DNA from: Nocardioides panaciterrulae
GTDB lineage: Bacteria; Actinomycetota; Actinomycetes; Propionibacteriales; Nocardioidaceae
Length of the DNA: 64,000 nucleotides
NCBI RefSeq assembly: GCF_013409645.1
Contig: NZ_JACCBG010000001.1
Span: 1,364,001-1,428,000, forward strand
Direction of reading: 5' to 3'
Positions 51,136 to 59,552 of the stretch are shown in pieces. The notes below the pieces were generated by a model that saw only the letters and a program-made list of their open reading frames with translations, ran no database searches and was not told the DNA's origin. The position numbers and the translations under genes are program-made. Each line of letters begins with the position of its first letter. Position 1 is the first letter of the stretch.

Positions 51136-51172
51136 GCAACCTGACGTACTGCTCCGGCGTCTTAGTGGGTAC
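51136..51172 (+). promoter_or_regulatory. Candidate alternative-sigma promoter of the STAS gene
   Basis: GCAAC (51136-51140) and CGTCTT (51158-51163) with 17 bases between fit an ECF-type promoter. An overlapping GTAC-N17-GGGTAC (51146-51172) weakly fits SigF. Either way the leader would be about 70-75 bases. No gene is seen in 50964-51244. Confidence 0.35.
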
Positions 51173-51244
51173 AGAGACGCCGCAGCGGCAGGTCGTCGCC
51201 ACCGACATCCGGGGTTTCTCTGGGCTCCGGGGGAGGGACAGCCG

Positions 51245-51553
51245 ATGGACATCATGACCGACGGGTCGACGCTCGTGCTCAGCGGGGACTTCGACGTGCG
51301 CAGCACGTGGGAGGTCCGCAACGCCCTCTACGACCTCCTCTCCGCGACCGACGACGACGTGGTCGTGGACCTGTCCGAGGTGACCAGCGTGGACTGCACC
51401 GCGCTCAAGGTGCTCGGCGCGGCCACGCTGGAGGCCTCGCGCGCGGGGCACCACCTGACCCTGCGCGGCTGCGGCCCCGCCGTGCGCCGCCTGCTGCACA
51501 TGTCCCGGCTGATCCGGGTGGTCGAGGTCGAGCGCGTGGCCCAGCCGGCCTGA
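51245..51553 (+). CDS. STAS-domain protein (anti-sigma factor antagonist type)
   Basis: A 102-residue single STAS domain of the SpoIIAA/RsbV type. The phosphorylation loop reads DLSEVTSVDCTALKVLG (about 54-70): the usual D-S-S-G is D-C-T-A, so the acceptor serine is Thr if it is used at all. Partner anti-sigma factors include the RsbW-like protein near 5.6 kb, but no kinase is adjacent. A strong GGGGGAGGGA ribosome site precedes the ATG. Confidence 0.85.
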   Translation: MDIMTDGSTLVLSGDFDVRSTWEVRNALYDLLSATDDDVVVDLSEVTSVDCTALKVLGAATLEASRAGHHLTLRGCGPAVRRLLHMSRLIRVVEVERVAQPA

Positions 51554-51647
51554 GGCCTGATCGGACGTTCCCGGCAGCCGCCGGGTGTCGGACATGCCAC
51601 ACGGACGGGCGGTTACTTCCCGGTAGATCTGGTCCTAGTCTCGACCC

Positions 51648-53666
51648 ATGACGACCAAGGACCGTCCCTGGGTGATGCGCACCTACGCCGGCCACTCGAC
51701 GGCCGCGGCCTCGAACGCGCTCTATCGGAGCAACCTCGCCAAGGGCCAGACCGGCCTGTCGGTGGCCTTCGACCTGCCGACCCAGACCGGCTACGACCCG
51801 GACTCGCCGTTGGCGCGCGGGGAGGTCGGGAAGGTCGGCGTACCGGTGCCGCACCTGGGCGAGATGCGCCGCCTCTTCGAGGACATCCCGCTGACCGAGA
51901 TGAACACCTCGATGACGATCAACGCCACCGCCATGTGGCTGCTGGCGCTCTACCAGGTCGTCGCGGAGGAGCAGGCTCGATCGGACGAGGGCGGCCCGAC
52001 CCCCGAGGAGGTGGCGGCGCAGCTGGCCGGCACCACCCAGAACGACATCATCAAGGAGTACCTCTCCCGCGGGACCTACGCGTTCCCGCCCGAGCACTCG
52101 ATGCGGCTGATCGTCGACGTCATCTCCTACACCCTCCACCGGATCCCGAAGTGGAACCCGATCAACATCTGCAGCTACCACCTGCAGGAGGCCGGAGCGA
52201 CGCCGACCCAGGAGCTCGCCTACGCCATGTGCACGGCGATCGCGGTGCTCGACGCGGTCAAGGCCTCCGGCCAGGTGGCCGAGGAGGACTTCGACAAGGT
52301 CGTCGGCCGGATCTCCTTCTTCGTCAACGCCGGCGTGCGCTTCGTCGAGGAGATGTGCAAGATGCGCGCCTTCGTCGAGCTGTGGGACGAGATCAGCCGG
52401 GAGCGGTACGGGGTCCAGGACCCCAAGATGCGCCGCTTCCGCTACGGCGTGCAGGTCAACTCCCTCGGGCTGACCGAGGCGCAGCCGGAGAACAACGTCC
52501 AGCGGATCGTGCTGGAGATGCTCGGCGTCACGCTGTCGAAGAACGCCCGCGCCCGGGCGGTGCAGCTCCCGGCGTGGAACGAGGCGCTCGGGCTGCCGCG
52601 GCCCTGGGACCAGCAGTGGTCGCTGCGCCTGCAGCAGGTGCTGGCCTTCGAGTCCGACCTGTTGGAGTACGACGACCTCTTCGACGGCTCGCCGGTCGTG
52701 GAGGCCAAGGTGGCCGAGCTGATCGCGGGGGCGAAGGCGGAGATCGACCGGGTCCAGGCGATGGGGGGCGCGATCGCTGCCGTGGACTCCGGCTACATGA
52801 AGCAGGAGCTGGTCTCGGCCCACGCCGCGCGCCGGGCGCGGATCGAGTCCGGCGAGGAGAAGATCATCGGCCTCAACAGCTTCGAGACCACCGAGCCCTC
52901 GCCGCTGACCGCCGACCTCGATGCCGCGATCCAGGCCGCCGATCCCGAGGCCGCCCGGGCCGCGCTGGAGAGCGTGCGCGCGTGGAAGGAGCAGCGCGAC
53001 GAGACCGAGGTCGCCACGGCGCTCGCCGCGCTGGCCGCGGCCGCCAAGACCGACACGAACCTGATGGGCCCGACGCTGGCCTGCGCCCGGGCCGGCGCCA
53101 CCACCGGCGAGTGGGCGGGCACGCTGCGCGAGGTGTTCGGCGAGTTCCGTGCGCCCACGGGGGTCAGCGGCGCGGTGGGCGCCCGGTCCGCCGGGGAGTC
53201 GGGGGCCGAGCTGGCGGCCGTGCGCGAGCGGGTCCGGGCGACCGGCGAGGAGCTGGGCGGCCGGCTGCGGCTGCTGGTCGGCAAGCCCGGCCTCGACGGG
53301 CACAGCAACGGCGCCGAGCAGGTCGCCGTACGAGCCCGCGACGCCGGCTTCGAGGTGATCTACCAGGGCATCCGGCTCACGCCCGAGCAGATCGTCTCCG
53401 GCGCGGTGGCCGAGGACGTGCACTGCGTGGGGCTCTCGATCCTGTCCGGCTCGCACATGGAGCTGGTGCCGGCGGTGCTCGACGGGCTCCGCGAGGCCGG
53501 GCTCGAGGACGTGCCGGTGATCGTCGGCGGGATCATCCCCGACTCCGACGCGCGTCGGCTCCGCGAGCTCGGCGTGGCCGCGGTCTACACCCCCAAGGAC
53601 TTCGGGCTCACCGAGATCATGGGCGGCATCGTCGACGTCATCCGCCGCGCCAACGATCTCGACTGA
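51648..53666 (+). CDS. meaA: Ethylmalonyl-CoA mutase-type B12 mutase (MeaA)
   Basis: Adenosylcobalamin-dependent acyl-CoA mutase, 672 residues, with both catalytic TIM barrel and B12 domain in one chain. The opening RPWVMRTYAGHSTAAASNALY matches MeaA/Ecm in its first twenty positions better than methylmalonyl-CoA mutase. SVAFDLPTQTGYDPD and MNTSMTINATAMW line the substrate site, and the cobalamin motif D-x-H-x-x-G is LDGHSNG (about 548). Ecm converts ethylmalonyl-CoA to methylsuccinyl-CoA in the ethylmalonyl-CoA pathway of acetate assimilation. TAGTCT six bases before the ATG predicts a leaderless mRNA. Ccr and the mutase partners are not in the window. Confidence 0.9.
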   Translation: MTTKDRPWVMRTYAGHSTAAASNALYRSNLAKGQTGLSVAFDLPTQTGYDPDSPLARGEVGKVGVPVPHLGEMRRLFEDIPLTEMNTSMTINATAMWLLALYQVVAEEQARSDEGGPTPEEVAAQLAGTTQNDIIKEYLSRGTYAFPPEHSMRLIVDVISYTLHRIPKWNPINICSYHLQEAGATPTQELAYAMCTAIAVLDAVKASGQVAEEDFDKVVGRISFFVNAGVRFVEEMCKMRAFVELWDEISRERYGVQDPKMRRFRYGVQVNSLGLTEAQPENNVQRIVLEMLGVTLSKNARARAVQLPAWNEALGLPRPWDQQWSLRLQQVLAFESDLLEYDDLFDGSPVVEAKVAELIAGAKAEIDRVQAMGGAIAAVDSGYMKQELVSAHAARRARIESGEEKIIGLNSFETTEPSPLTADLDAAIQAADPEAARAALESVRAWKEQRDETEVATALAALAAAAKTDTNLMGPTLACARAGATTGEWAGTLREVFGEFRAPTGVSGAVGARSAGESGAELAAVRERVRATGEELGGRLRLLVGKPGLDGHSNGAEQVAVRARDAGFEVIYQGIRLTPEQIVSGAVAEDVHCVGLSILSGSHMELVPAVLDGLREAGLEDVPVIVGGIIPDSDARRLRELGVAAVYTPKDFGLTEIMGGIVDVIRRANDLD

Positions 53667-53705
53667 CGTGGATCCGGGCGGAGCCCGCGCGGTAGCGTCG
53701 GAGGC

Positions 53706-54308
53706 ATGAGCTCGCTGCACTGCCCGGCCCGGGTGCTGGTCGCCCGGCACGGTGACGCGGAGTACGAGACCGACCTCTGCTCCGACCACGGCGGCAGCCT
53801 CACGCCGCTGGGTCGCAAGCAGGCGCGTGAGCTCGCCTCGTCGCTCGCCGGCGAGCGGGTGGCGCGGGTGTGGACCAGCCCGCTGTCGCGCGCGGTGCAG
53901 ACCGCGGAGATCGTCGCGGGGGTGCTCGGGACCGACGTGGTGGTGCGCGAGGGGCTGCGGGAGTACTCCGTGGGCGCGCTCGCGGGCACGACCGTGCACG
54001 AGAAGGGCTACTTCGAGGGCGTCTTCCGGGCCTGGGTGGAGGGGGACGAGTCCGCCGCGATCGAGGGCGGCGAGCGGATCTCCGACGTGGTCGCCCGGGT
54101 CGAGGCGGTGCTCGGGGAGATCGCCGACGAGCACCGGGGCGAGACCGCCCTGGTGGTCAGCCACGGCGGCGCGATGCTGGCCACGCTGCCGCAGCTCGCC
54201 GGCCTGCCCCGCTCGCGCGGCTGGGGCGTGAGCCTGCCCAACTGCGCCGTGCTCGGCTTCGACGCCGACGCCGACGGCTGGCGGGTCACCCGCTGGGACG
54301 GCCCCTGA
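53706..54308 (+). CDS. Histidine phosphatase family protein
   Basis: A 200-residue phosphoglycerate-mutase-like phosphatase. The phosphohistidine motif is ARHGDAEY (RHG, about 14-16), the second Arg lies in SPLSRAVQTAE, and the second catalytic His in VVSHGGAML (about 158). The substrate is not predictable; candidates include phosphoglycerate-like or phospho-sugar compounds. TAGCGT seven bases before the ATG predicts a leaderless message. It is convergent with the secreted hydrolase gene. Confidence 0.88.
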   Translation: MSSLHCPARVLVARHGDAEYETDLCSDHGGSLTPLGRKQARELASSLAGERVARVWTSPLSRAVQTAEIVAGVLGTDVVVREGLREYSVGALAGTTVHEKGYFEGVFRAWVEGDESAAIEGGERISDVVARVEAVLGEIADEHRGETALVVSHGGAMLATLPQLAGLPRSRGWGVSLPNCAVLGFDADADGWRVTRWDGP

Positions 54309-54458
54309 ACGCCGGCCCCGGTGTGCTCGGGGTCCGGACCGAGGCCGCATGTCGCGTTCAATTGTTTGGAGTTGAGGCCGTCTACCGGCCGGTAACCCCC
54401 GAAGTTCGAGCAATTGTTCGGGGGAGGGTCGGCGCCGCGACCCCCCGCAGGCGCGAGC
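54309..54458. other. Convergent intergenic spacer with AT-rich repeats and a palindrome
   Basis: A hairpin GGCCCCG/CGGGGTC (about 54314-54335) may end the phosphatase transcript. CAATTGTTTGG (54359-54369) and CAATTGTTCGG (54411-54421) form a direct repeat on either side of the 12-bp palindrome TACCGGCCGGTA (54383-54394). The spacer is clearly less GC-rich than its surroundings. Confidence 0.5.
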
Positions 54459-55517
54459 TCAGCCGGGCAGGCCGGCCAGCCAGTGCCGCACCAGGGCGCG
54501 GGTGCGGCCGGCGGAGCGCTCGAGCGGGAGCGCGCTGCCGGCGCCGCGGACGACGTGCGAGGTCACCGAGGCCGAGGAGCTGAACCGCTGCCGGCGGGGC
54601 GCGCCGTGGCGCGTCAGCGCGTCCCTGCTGCCGAACAGCAGCAGCACCGGGGCCTCGACCTCGCGCGTGGTCAGGGCAGAGGCGGCCAGCACCGGCCCGA
54701 GGCTGAGCGGGTCGCCGCACGGCTCGGCGCCGCGGTGGGCGAGCGCGCTGCGCTGGACGCCGGCCGGGGCGGTGACGAACAGCAGCCTGCGGTAGTCGCG
54801 CGGGCTGCGGCCGGCCCGCACGTAGTCGTCGCCCCGCACGCAGACGCTGGACTGCCGGGTGGCCTCGTCGACGGCCCGCTGCGACGCGCCGTCGTCGGTC
54901 CACGACATCAGGACCAGCCCGTCGACGTCGTCGAAGGTGCCCGCCTCGAGCTCGGCGATCGCGGCGCCCACCGAGTGGCCCTGCAGCACGACGTGCTGGG
55001 CGGCCGGCGTGGCCGCCCGGCTGCCGGCGAAGCGGTAGTGCCCCGAGCGCAGGTGCTGGACGACCTGGTGCAGCATGTCGGCCTGCGCGCCCAGGCAGGT
55101 CGCGTCGCCGTCGGGCAGCCGGCTGGCGCCGTAGCCCAGCCGGTCCAGCACCAGCGAGGTCTCGCCGTGGGCGGCCAGTCGGCCCGCGTAGTCGTACGCC
55201 GGGTGCCGGCGCAGGTTCCAGAACCACGAGCCGGTGGCGAGGTCGTGCACGAGCACGTTCACGCGGGGCAGGTTCGAGCCCAGCACCTCGCGGCGCGGGC
55301 CGACCAGCCGCGCGTGCAGCGTGTAGGAGCCGTCGTCGGGGACGCAGGCGGCCGCGGTGGCGTTGGTGTTCTCGACCGCGATCCGCACCGGCCGGCTGAT
55401 CACGCCGGTCCGGGGGCTCGCGGTGGCGGCGGCGGGGGAGAGGACCGTCAGCGCGCCGGCGACCAGCGCGGTGGCGGCGGTGAGGGCCGGGAGGGTGGAA
55501 CGGGTCGGTCGGCGCAC
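54459..55517 (-). CDS. Secreted alpha/beta hydrolase
   Basis: A 352-residue exported hydrolase: Sec signal peptide (about 1-35, ending AATASPRT), oxyanion-side region and the nucleophile elbow GHSVG (about 152, Ser154). The acid lies near LLLFGSRDALTRHG and a late His in the SHVVRGAGS segment. Start GTG 55517 is chosen over the upstream ATG (55568) because AAGGAG lies seven bases before it and the signal peptide then begins normally. Esterase, lipase or amidase activity cannot be separated from sequence. It is divergent from the DAAO-like gene. Confidence 0.82.
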   Translation of the reverse strand: MRRPTRSTLPALTAATALVAGALTVLSPAAATASPRTGVISRPVRIAVENTNATAAACVPDDGSYTLHARLVGPRREVLGSNLPRVNVLVHDLATGSWFWNLRRHPAYDYAGRLAAHGETSLVLDRLGYGASRLPDGDATCLGAQADMLHQVVQHLRSGHYRFAGSRAATPAAQHVVLQGHSVGAAIAELEAGTFDDVDGLVLMSWTDDGASQRAVDEATRQSSVCVRGDDYVRAGRSPRDYRRLLFVTAPAGVQRSALAHRGAEPCGDPLSLGPVLAASALTTREVEAPVLLLFGSRDALTRHGAPRRQRFSSSASVTSHVVRGAGSALPLERSAGRTRALVRHWLAGLPG

Positions 55518-55530
55518 GCGTCGGCTCCTT

Positions 55531-55580
55531 GTTGAATTGGTGTCAACAGTGGGTCGGAAGCATGTCATACCCGCGGTATG
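55531..55580. promoter_or_regulatory. Two inverted repeats in the hydrolase-DAAO divergent region
   Basis: GTTGA-N7-TCAAC (55531-55547) just upstream of the hydrolase ribosome site, and CATACC-CGC-GGTATG (55566-55580). Both look like protein-binding dyads; no regulator gene is adjacent. Confidence 0.4.
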
Positions 55581-55638
55581 TCCGGGTTATGCCCCCGACC
55601 GTCCGTGCTGACCCGGGTCGATCGGCCAGACTGCCTGC

Positions 55639-56568
55639 ATGGGCAGGGTGATCGTGGTCGGAGCCGGCGTCGTGGGTCTGACCTGCGCGGTGCGGCTGCT
55701 GGAGGCCGGGCACCGGGTGGACGTCGTCGGCCGGGATCTCCCGCTCGAGAGCACCTCGGCGGTCGCGGCGGCACTCTGGTACCCCTACCGGGCGCTTCCG
55801 CAGGACCGGGTCACGGCCTGGGCGCGGACGTCGTACGCCGTGTTCGAGGCGCTCGGCGCCCCGGTGGAGTACGGCGGGTCCCCGGACGCCGGCGTCCGCC
55901 TGCTGGTGGGGACCGAGGTCTTCACCGACCACCGGCCCGAGCCCTGGTGGCGCGACGCGGTCCCGGGCCTGGACCGGGAGACCTCGCTGCCCGAGGGCTA
56001 TCGCGACGGCTGGACGTTCACCGCGCCGGTGGTGGAGATGCCGCTCTACCTGCGCTGGCTCACCGCGCGGGTCCTCGACCTCGGTGGCACCCTCACCCGG
56101 CTCAACCTCGCGGCGCTGCCCGAGGGCGCCGACGTGGTGGTGAACTGCTCGGGCCTCGGGTCCCGGTTGCTCGGCTCGGACCGCTCGGTGGTGCCGGTGC
56201 GCGGCCAGGTGCTCTACGTCGAGCAGGTCGGGCTGGACCGGTGGTGGCTGGACGGGGCCGGGCCGACCTACGTCGTGCCGCGCTCCGGCGACATCGTCCT
56301 CGGCGGCACCGACCAGGAGGGCGAGTGGAGCCGCACGCCCTCGCCGGACGACGCGCGCGACATCCTCGAGCGTGCCGGCCGGCTGGTGCCGGCGCTGCGC
56401 GGGGCGCGGGTGCTGCGGCACAAGGTCGGCCTGCGCCCGGTCCGCCCGGCCGTGCGGCTGGAGCGCAGCGGCCACGTCGTGCACTGCTACGGCCACGGCG
56501 GCGCCGGGGTCACGCTGAGCTGGGGCTGTGCCGACGACGTGGTGGGGCTGGTCGGCGACCCGGGCTGA
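55639..56568 (+). CDS. D-amino-acid-oxidase-like FAD oxidoreductase
   Basis: A 309-residue DAO-family flavoenzyme. The FAD dinucleotide motif is VVGAGVVGLTCAVRLL (about 5-20). SAVAAALWYPYRALP, VNCSGLGSRLL and the C-terminal CYGHGGAGVTLSWG flavin-binding motif match eukaryote-like D-amino-acid oxidases, oxidising neutral D-amino acids to keto acids with peroxide. The substrate Arg lies near the LRPVRPAVRLE segment. CAGACT six bases before the ATG predicts a leaderless message. Confidence 0.88.
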   Translation: MGRVIVVGAGVVGLTCAVRLLEAGHRVDVVGRDLPLESTSAVAAALWYPYRALPQDRVTAWARTSYAVFEALGAPVEYGGSPDAGVRLLVGTEVFTDHRPEPWWRDAVPGLDRETSLPEGYRDGWTFTAPVVEMPLYLRWLTARVLDLGGTLTRLNLAALPEGADVVVNCSGLGSRLLGSDRSVVPVRGQVLYVEQVGLDRWWLDGAGPTYVVPRSGDIVLGGTDQEGEWSRTPSPDDARDILERAGRLVPALRGARVLRHKVGLRPVRPAVRLERSGHVVHCYGHGGAGVTLSWGCADDVVGLVGDPG

Positions 56569-56612
56569 GGGCTCCTCCGCAGGGCGCCGCCGCGTCCGGT
56601 GGGGAGGGGGCC

Positions 56613-56661
56613 TTGCCACACGGAAGGCCAGCCGTATAATCATCAGGAAACCTGTTGATTA
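56613..56661 (+). promoter_or_regulatory. Promoter and MarR operator O1 of the catabolic operon
   Basis: TTGCCA (56613-56618) and a consensus TATAAT (56635-56640) with 16 bases between. A 25-bp palindrome (56637-56661) overlaps the -10 and start site: arms TAATCA-T-CAGG and CCTG-T-TGATTA around AAA. This is repressor geometry. Its core CATCAGGAAACCTGT is repeated exactly at 63557 next to the marR gene. Confidence 0.8.
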
Positions 56662-56697
56662 GCGCGGTGCGACCGCGCCGCGACGAAGGGTGGCTCG

Positions 56698-57543
56698 ATG
56701 CCCACGCCTCCATCCACCGGCGACCAGCCGTCGAACCAGCCGTCGAACCAGCCGTCGAACCAGCCGCCCACCCTGCCGCCCACCCTGCGCGCCGAGCAGC
56801 GCGGCGCGGTGGCCGTGCTCACGCTGGCCCGGCCCGAGAAGCGCAACGCGCTCGACGACCGGACGATCCTCGGGATCGAGGCCTTCTTCGACGGCCTCGG
56901 CCCGCAGGTGCGGGCCGCGGTGATCCGCGCCGAGGGCGACCACTTCTGCGCGGGGCTGGACCTCAACGAGATGCGCAGCCGGGACGCGTTCGAGGGCGTC
57001 CTGCACTCCCGGATGTGGCACCGGGTCTTCGAGAAGATCGAGCTCGGCCCGGTGCCGGTCGTGGCCGCGCTCTCCGGCGCGGTCGTCGGCGGCGGCCTGG
57101 AGCTGGCCGCGGCCGCCCACGTCCGGGTGGCCGACGAGACGACGTTCTACGCGCTGCCCGAGGGGCAGCGCGGGATCTTCGTGGGCGGCGGCGCCGCCGT
57201 CCGCGTGCCGCGGCTGATCGGGGTGGCCCGGATGGCCGACATGATGCTCACCGGCCGGCGCTACGACGCCCGCGACGGGGCCGCGATCGGGCTCTCGCAG
57301 TACGTCGTGCCCGCCGGCGGCGCCTGCGAGCGGGCGCTCGAGCTCGCCGAGCGGATCGCCGGCAACGCCCCGCAGACGAACTTCGCGGTCGTCCAGGCGC
57401 TGCCGCGGATCGCCGAGGCGAACCCGCGCGAGGGCTACCTGCTCGAGGCGCTGATCGCCTCCCTCGCCCAGAGCACCGAGGACGCCAAGGGCCGGATGGC
57501 CGACTTCCTCGAGGGCCGCGCCGGGAAGGTGACCGACCGATGA
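56698..57543 (+). CDS. Crotonase/enoyl-CoA hydratase (CouM-like)
   Basis: Crotonase-fold enzyme of 281 residues, expected to hydrate an enoyl-CoA in a side-chain beta-oxidation. The oxyanion loops are HFCAGLDLNEM and ALSGAVVGGGLEL (about 82-130); the second acid position lies in YALPEGQRGIFVGGG. A low-complexity N-terminus of 30 residues (QPSNQPSNQPSNQPPTLPPT), encoded by four 12-bp tandem repeats at 56720-56767, precedes the domain. First gene of the MarR-regulated operon; AAGGGTGG precedes the ATG. By order and company it resembles CouM (Rhodococcus) and PhdE (Corynebacterium). Confidence 0.85.
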   Translation: MPTPPSTGDQPSNQPSNQPSNQPPTLPPTLRAEQRGAVAVLTLARPEKRNALDDRTILGIEAFFDGLGPQVRAAVIRAEGDHFCAGLDLNEMRSRDAFEGVLHSRMWHRVFEKIELGPVPVVAALSGAVVGGGLELAAAAHVRVADETTFYALPEGQRGIFVGGGAAVRVPRLIGVARMADMMLTGRRYDARDGAAIGLSQYVVPAGGACERALELAERIAGNAPQTNFAVVQALPRIAEANPREGYLLEALIASLAQSTEDAKGRMADFLEGRAGKVTDR

Positions 57544-59552
57544 CGCCAGGCACCCCGCCCACCTCGCCCACCCCGGCGGCGCCGGTCGCCCGGGGCGACC
57601 TGGTCTGGGCGCCGCCCGCCGACGTGCGCGAGCGCACTCGCGTGGGCGGGCTGCTCGCCTGGCTCGAGCGCGAGCGCGGGCTGTCCTTCGCCGGCCACGA
57701 GGACCTCTGGCAGTGGTCGGTCGACGACCTCGAGGGCTTCTGGTCCGCGCTCTGGGAGTTCTTCGGGGTGCGCGCCCACGCGCCCGCCAGCGCGGTGCTC
57801 GAGAGCCGCGAGATGCCCGGCGCGCGCTGGTTCCCGGGCGCGCTGCTCAACTACGCCGAGCACGCGCTCGGCACCGACGAGGACCGCGACCGGGTCGCGG
57901 TGCTCGGCCGGTCGCAGACCCGCGCCGACGTCGACCTGACCTTCGGCGAGCTGCGCGACGCGGTCGCCCGGGCCCGCTCGGCGCTGCTCGAGCTCGGGGT
58001 GCGCCGCGGGGACCGGGTGGTGGGCTACCTGCCGAACGTGCCGGAGGCGCTGGTCGGGTTCCTGGCCACCGCGAGCCTGGGGGCGACCTGGGCCAGCTGC
58101 GCGCTGGAGTTCGGTCCGCGCAGCGTCCTGGACCGGTTCGCGCAGGTGGAGCCGAGCGTCCTGCTCGTCGCCGGCGGCTACAGCTACGGCGCGAAGGTGG
58201 TCGACCGCCGCGACCAGGTCGCGGAGGTGCGCGCCGGGCTGCCCGGCGCCCGTGTGGTCGACATCGAGTACGGCGGGCACCGGGTGCCGGACGCCCTCGG
58301 CTGGGGCGACCTGCTGGCCGCGGCGCCCGCGCGCGAGCTGGTCTTCGAGCCGGTGCCCTTCGACCACCCGTTGCTGGTCCTGTTCTCCTCCGGCACCACC
58401 GGGCAGCCGAAGGCGATCGTGCACGGCCACGGCGGCATCCTGCTGGAGCACCTGAAGAACCACGCGCTGTCCTGGGACCTGGGTCCGGAGGACCGGATGC
58501 TGTGGTTCTCCACCACCGCCTGGATGATGTGGAACGCGCTGGTCTCCTGCCTGCTGGTGCGATCCTCGATCGTGATGCTCGACGGCGATCCGGCCCACCC
58601 CGACCTGGAGTGGCAGTGGCGGCTGGCCGAGGAGACCGGGGTGACCTTCTTCGGCGCCAGCCCCGGCTTCCTCATGGCCTGCCGGGCCGCGGGGGTCGAC
58701 CTGCGCGGGCGCGACCTGCGGATCCGCACGGTCGTCTCCGCCGGGGCGCCGCTGCCGCCGGAGGGCTACGACTGGGTCCGCCGGCAGCTGGGCGAGGAGG
58801 TGTTCCTCAACGTCGGCAGCGGCGGCACGGACGTCTGCTCGGGGATCGTGCAGAACAACCCGCTCCTGCCCGTGTGGGCGGGCGAGATCTCCGGTCGTGC
58901 GCTCGGCGTGGACGCCCACGCCTTCGACGAGCGGGGCCGGGAGGTGGTCGGCGAGCTCGGCGAGCTCGTGATCAGCGCGCCGATGCCGTCGATGCCGGTG
59001 GCCTTCTGGGGTGACCCGGACGGCAGCCGGTTGCGGGCGGCGTACTTCGACCACTACCCGGGCACCTGGCGGCACGGCGACTGGATCGTCTTCGACGACC
59101 GGGGCCGCTGCCACGTCGCCGGGCGCTCGGACGCGACGCTGAACCGCGGCGGGGTGCGGCTCGGGACCGCGGAGTTCTACCGGGTCGTCGAGGAGCTCGA
59201 CGAGGTCGCCGACAGCCTGGTGGTGCACCTCGAGGACGCCGACGGCGGCAACGGCGAGCTGCTGCTGTTCGTGCAGCTGGCCCCCGGGGCGGCGCTCGAC
59301 GACGACCTGCGGCGCACGGTCGCGGGGGCGCTGCGCGCGGCGCTCTCCCCGCGGCACGTCCCCGACGACGTCGTGGGGGTCCCGGCGGTGCCGCGCAACC
59401 TCACCGGCAAGAAGCTGGAGCTGCCGGTGAAGCGGATCCTGCAGGGCGTGCCGCTCGGGGACGTCGCGAGCCGGGACGCGCTCGCGGACCCGGACGCGCT
59501 GGACCCCTTCGTCGAGCTGGCCGCCCGGCGCCGGAACGGCGCGGTCCGATGA
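57540..59552 (+). CDS. Acetoacetyl-CoA-synthetase-family ligase
   Basis: ANL-superfamily ligase of 670 residues, close to acetoacetate-CoA ligase (AacS). The ACAS N-terminal domain includes SVDDLEGFWSALWEFF, the P loop is SSGTTGQPK (about 283), WFSTTAWMMWN and GGTDVCSGI follow, and the C-terminal hinge is RSDATLNRGGVRLGTAEFY. The acyl-AMP Lys lies in NLTGKKLELP. It activates a short beta-keto acid in relatives; here it may recover a beta-keto acid or serve as a second substrate ligase (inference). The ATG overlaps the crotonase stop (ATGA). Confidence 0.88.
   Translation: MTPGTPPTSPTPAAPVARGDLVWAPPADVRERTRVGGLLAWLERERGLSFAGHEDLWQWSVDDLEGFWSALWEFFGVRAHAPASAVLESREMPGARWFPGALLNYAEHALGTDEDRDRVAVLGRSQTRADVDLTFGELRDAVARARSALLELGVRRGDRVVGYLPNVPEALVGFLATASLGATWASCALEFGPRSVLDRFAQVEPSVLLVAGGYSYGAKVVDRRDQVAEVRAGLPGARVVDIEYGGHRVPDALGWGDLLAAAPARELVFEPVPFDHPLLVLFSSGTTGQPKAIVHGHGGILLEHLKNHALSWDLGPEDRMLWFSTTAWMMWNALVSCLLVRSSIVMLDGDPAHPDLEWQWRLAEETGVTFFGASPGFLMACRAAGVDLRGRDLRIRTVVSAGAPLPPEGYDWVRRQLGEEVFLNVGSGGTDVCSGIVQNNPLLPVWAGEISGRALGVDAHAFDERGREVVGELGELVISAPMPSMPVAFWGDPDGSRLRAAYFDHYPGTWRHGDWIVFDDRGRCHVAGRSDATLNRGGVRLGTAEFYRVVEELDEVADSLVVHLEDADGGNGELLLFVQLAPGAALDDDLRRTVAGALRAALSPRHVPDDVVGVPAVPRNLTGKKLELPVKRILQGVPLGDVASRDALADPDALDPFVELAARRRNGAVR

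Noticed and set aside
50964..51244. Cobalamin riboswitch near the adenosyltransferase or meaA
   Set aside because: No B12-box or matching fold is visible, and both flanking B12 genes appear leaderless.
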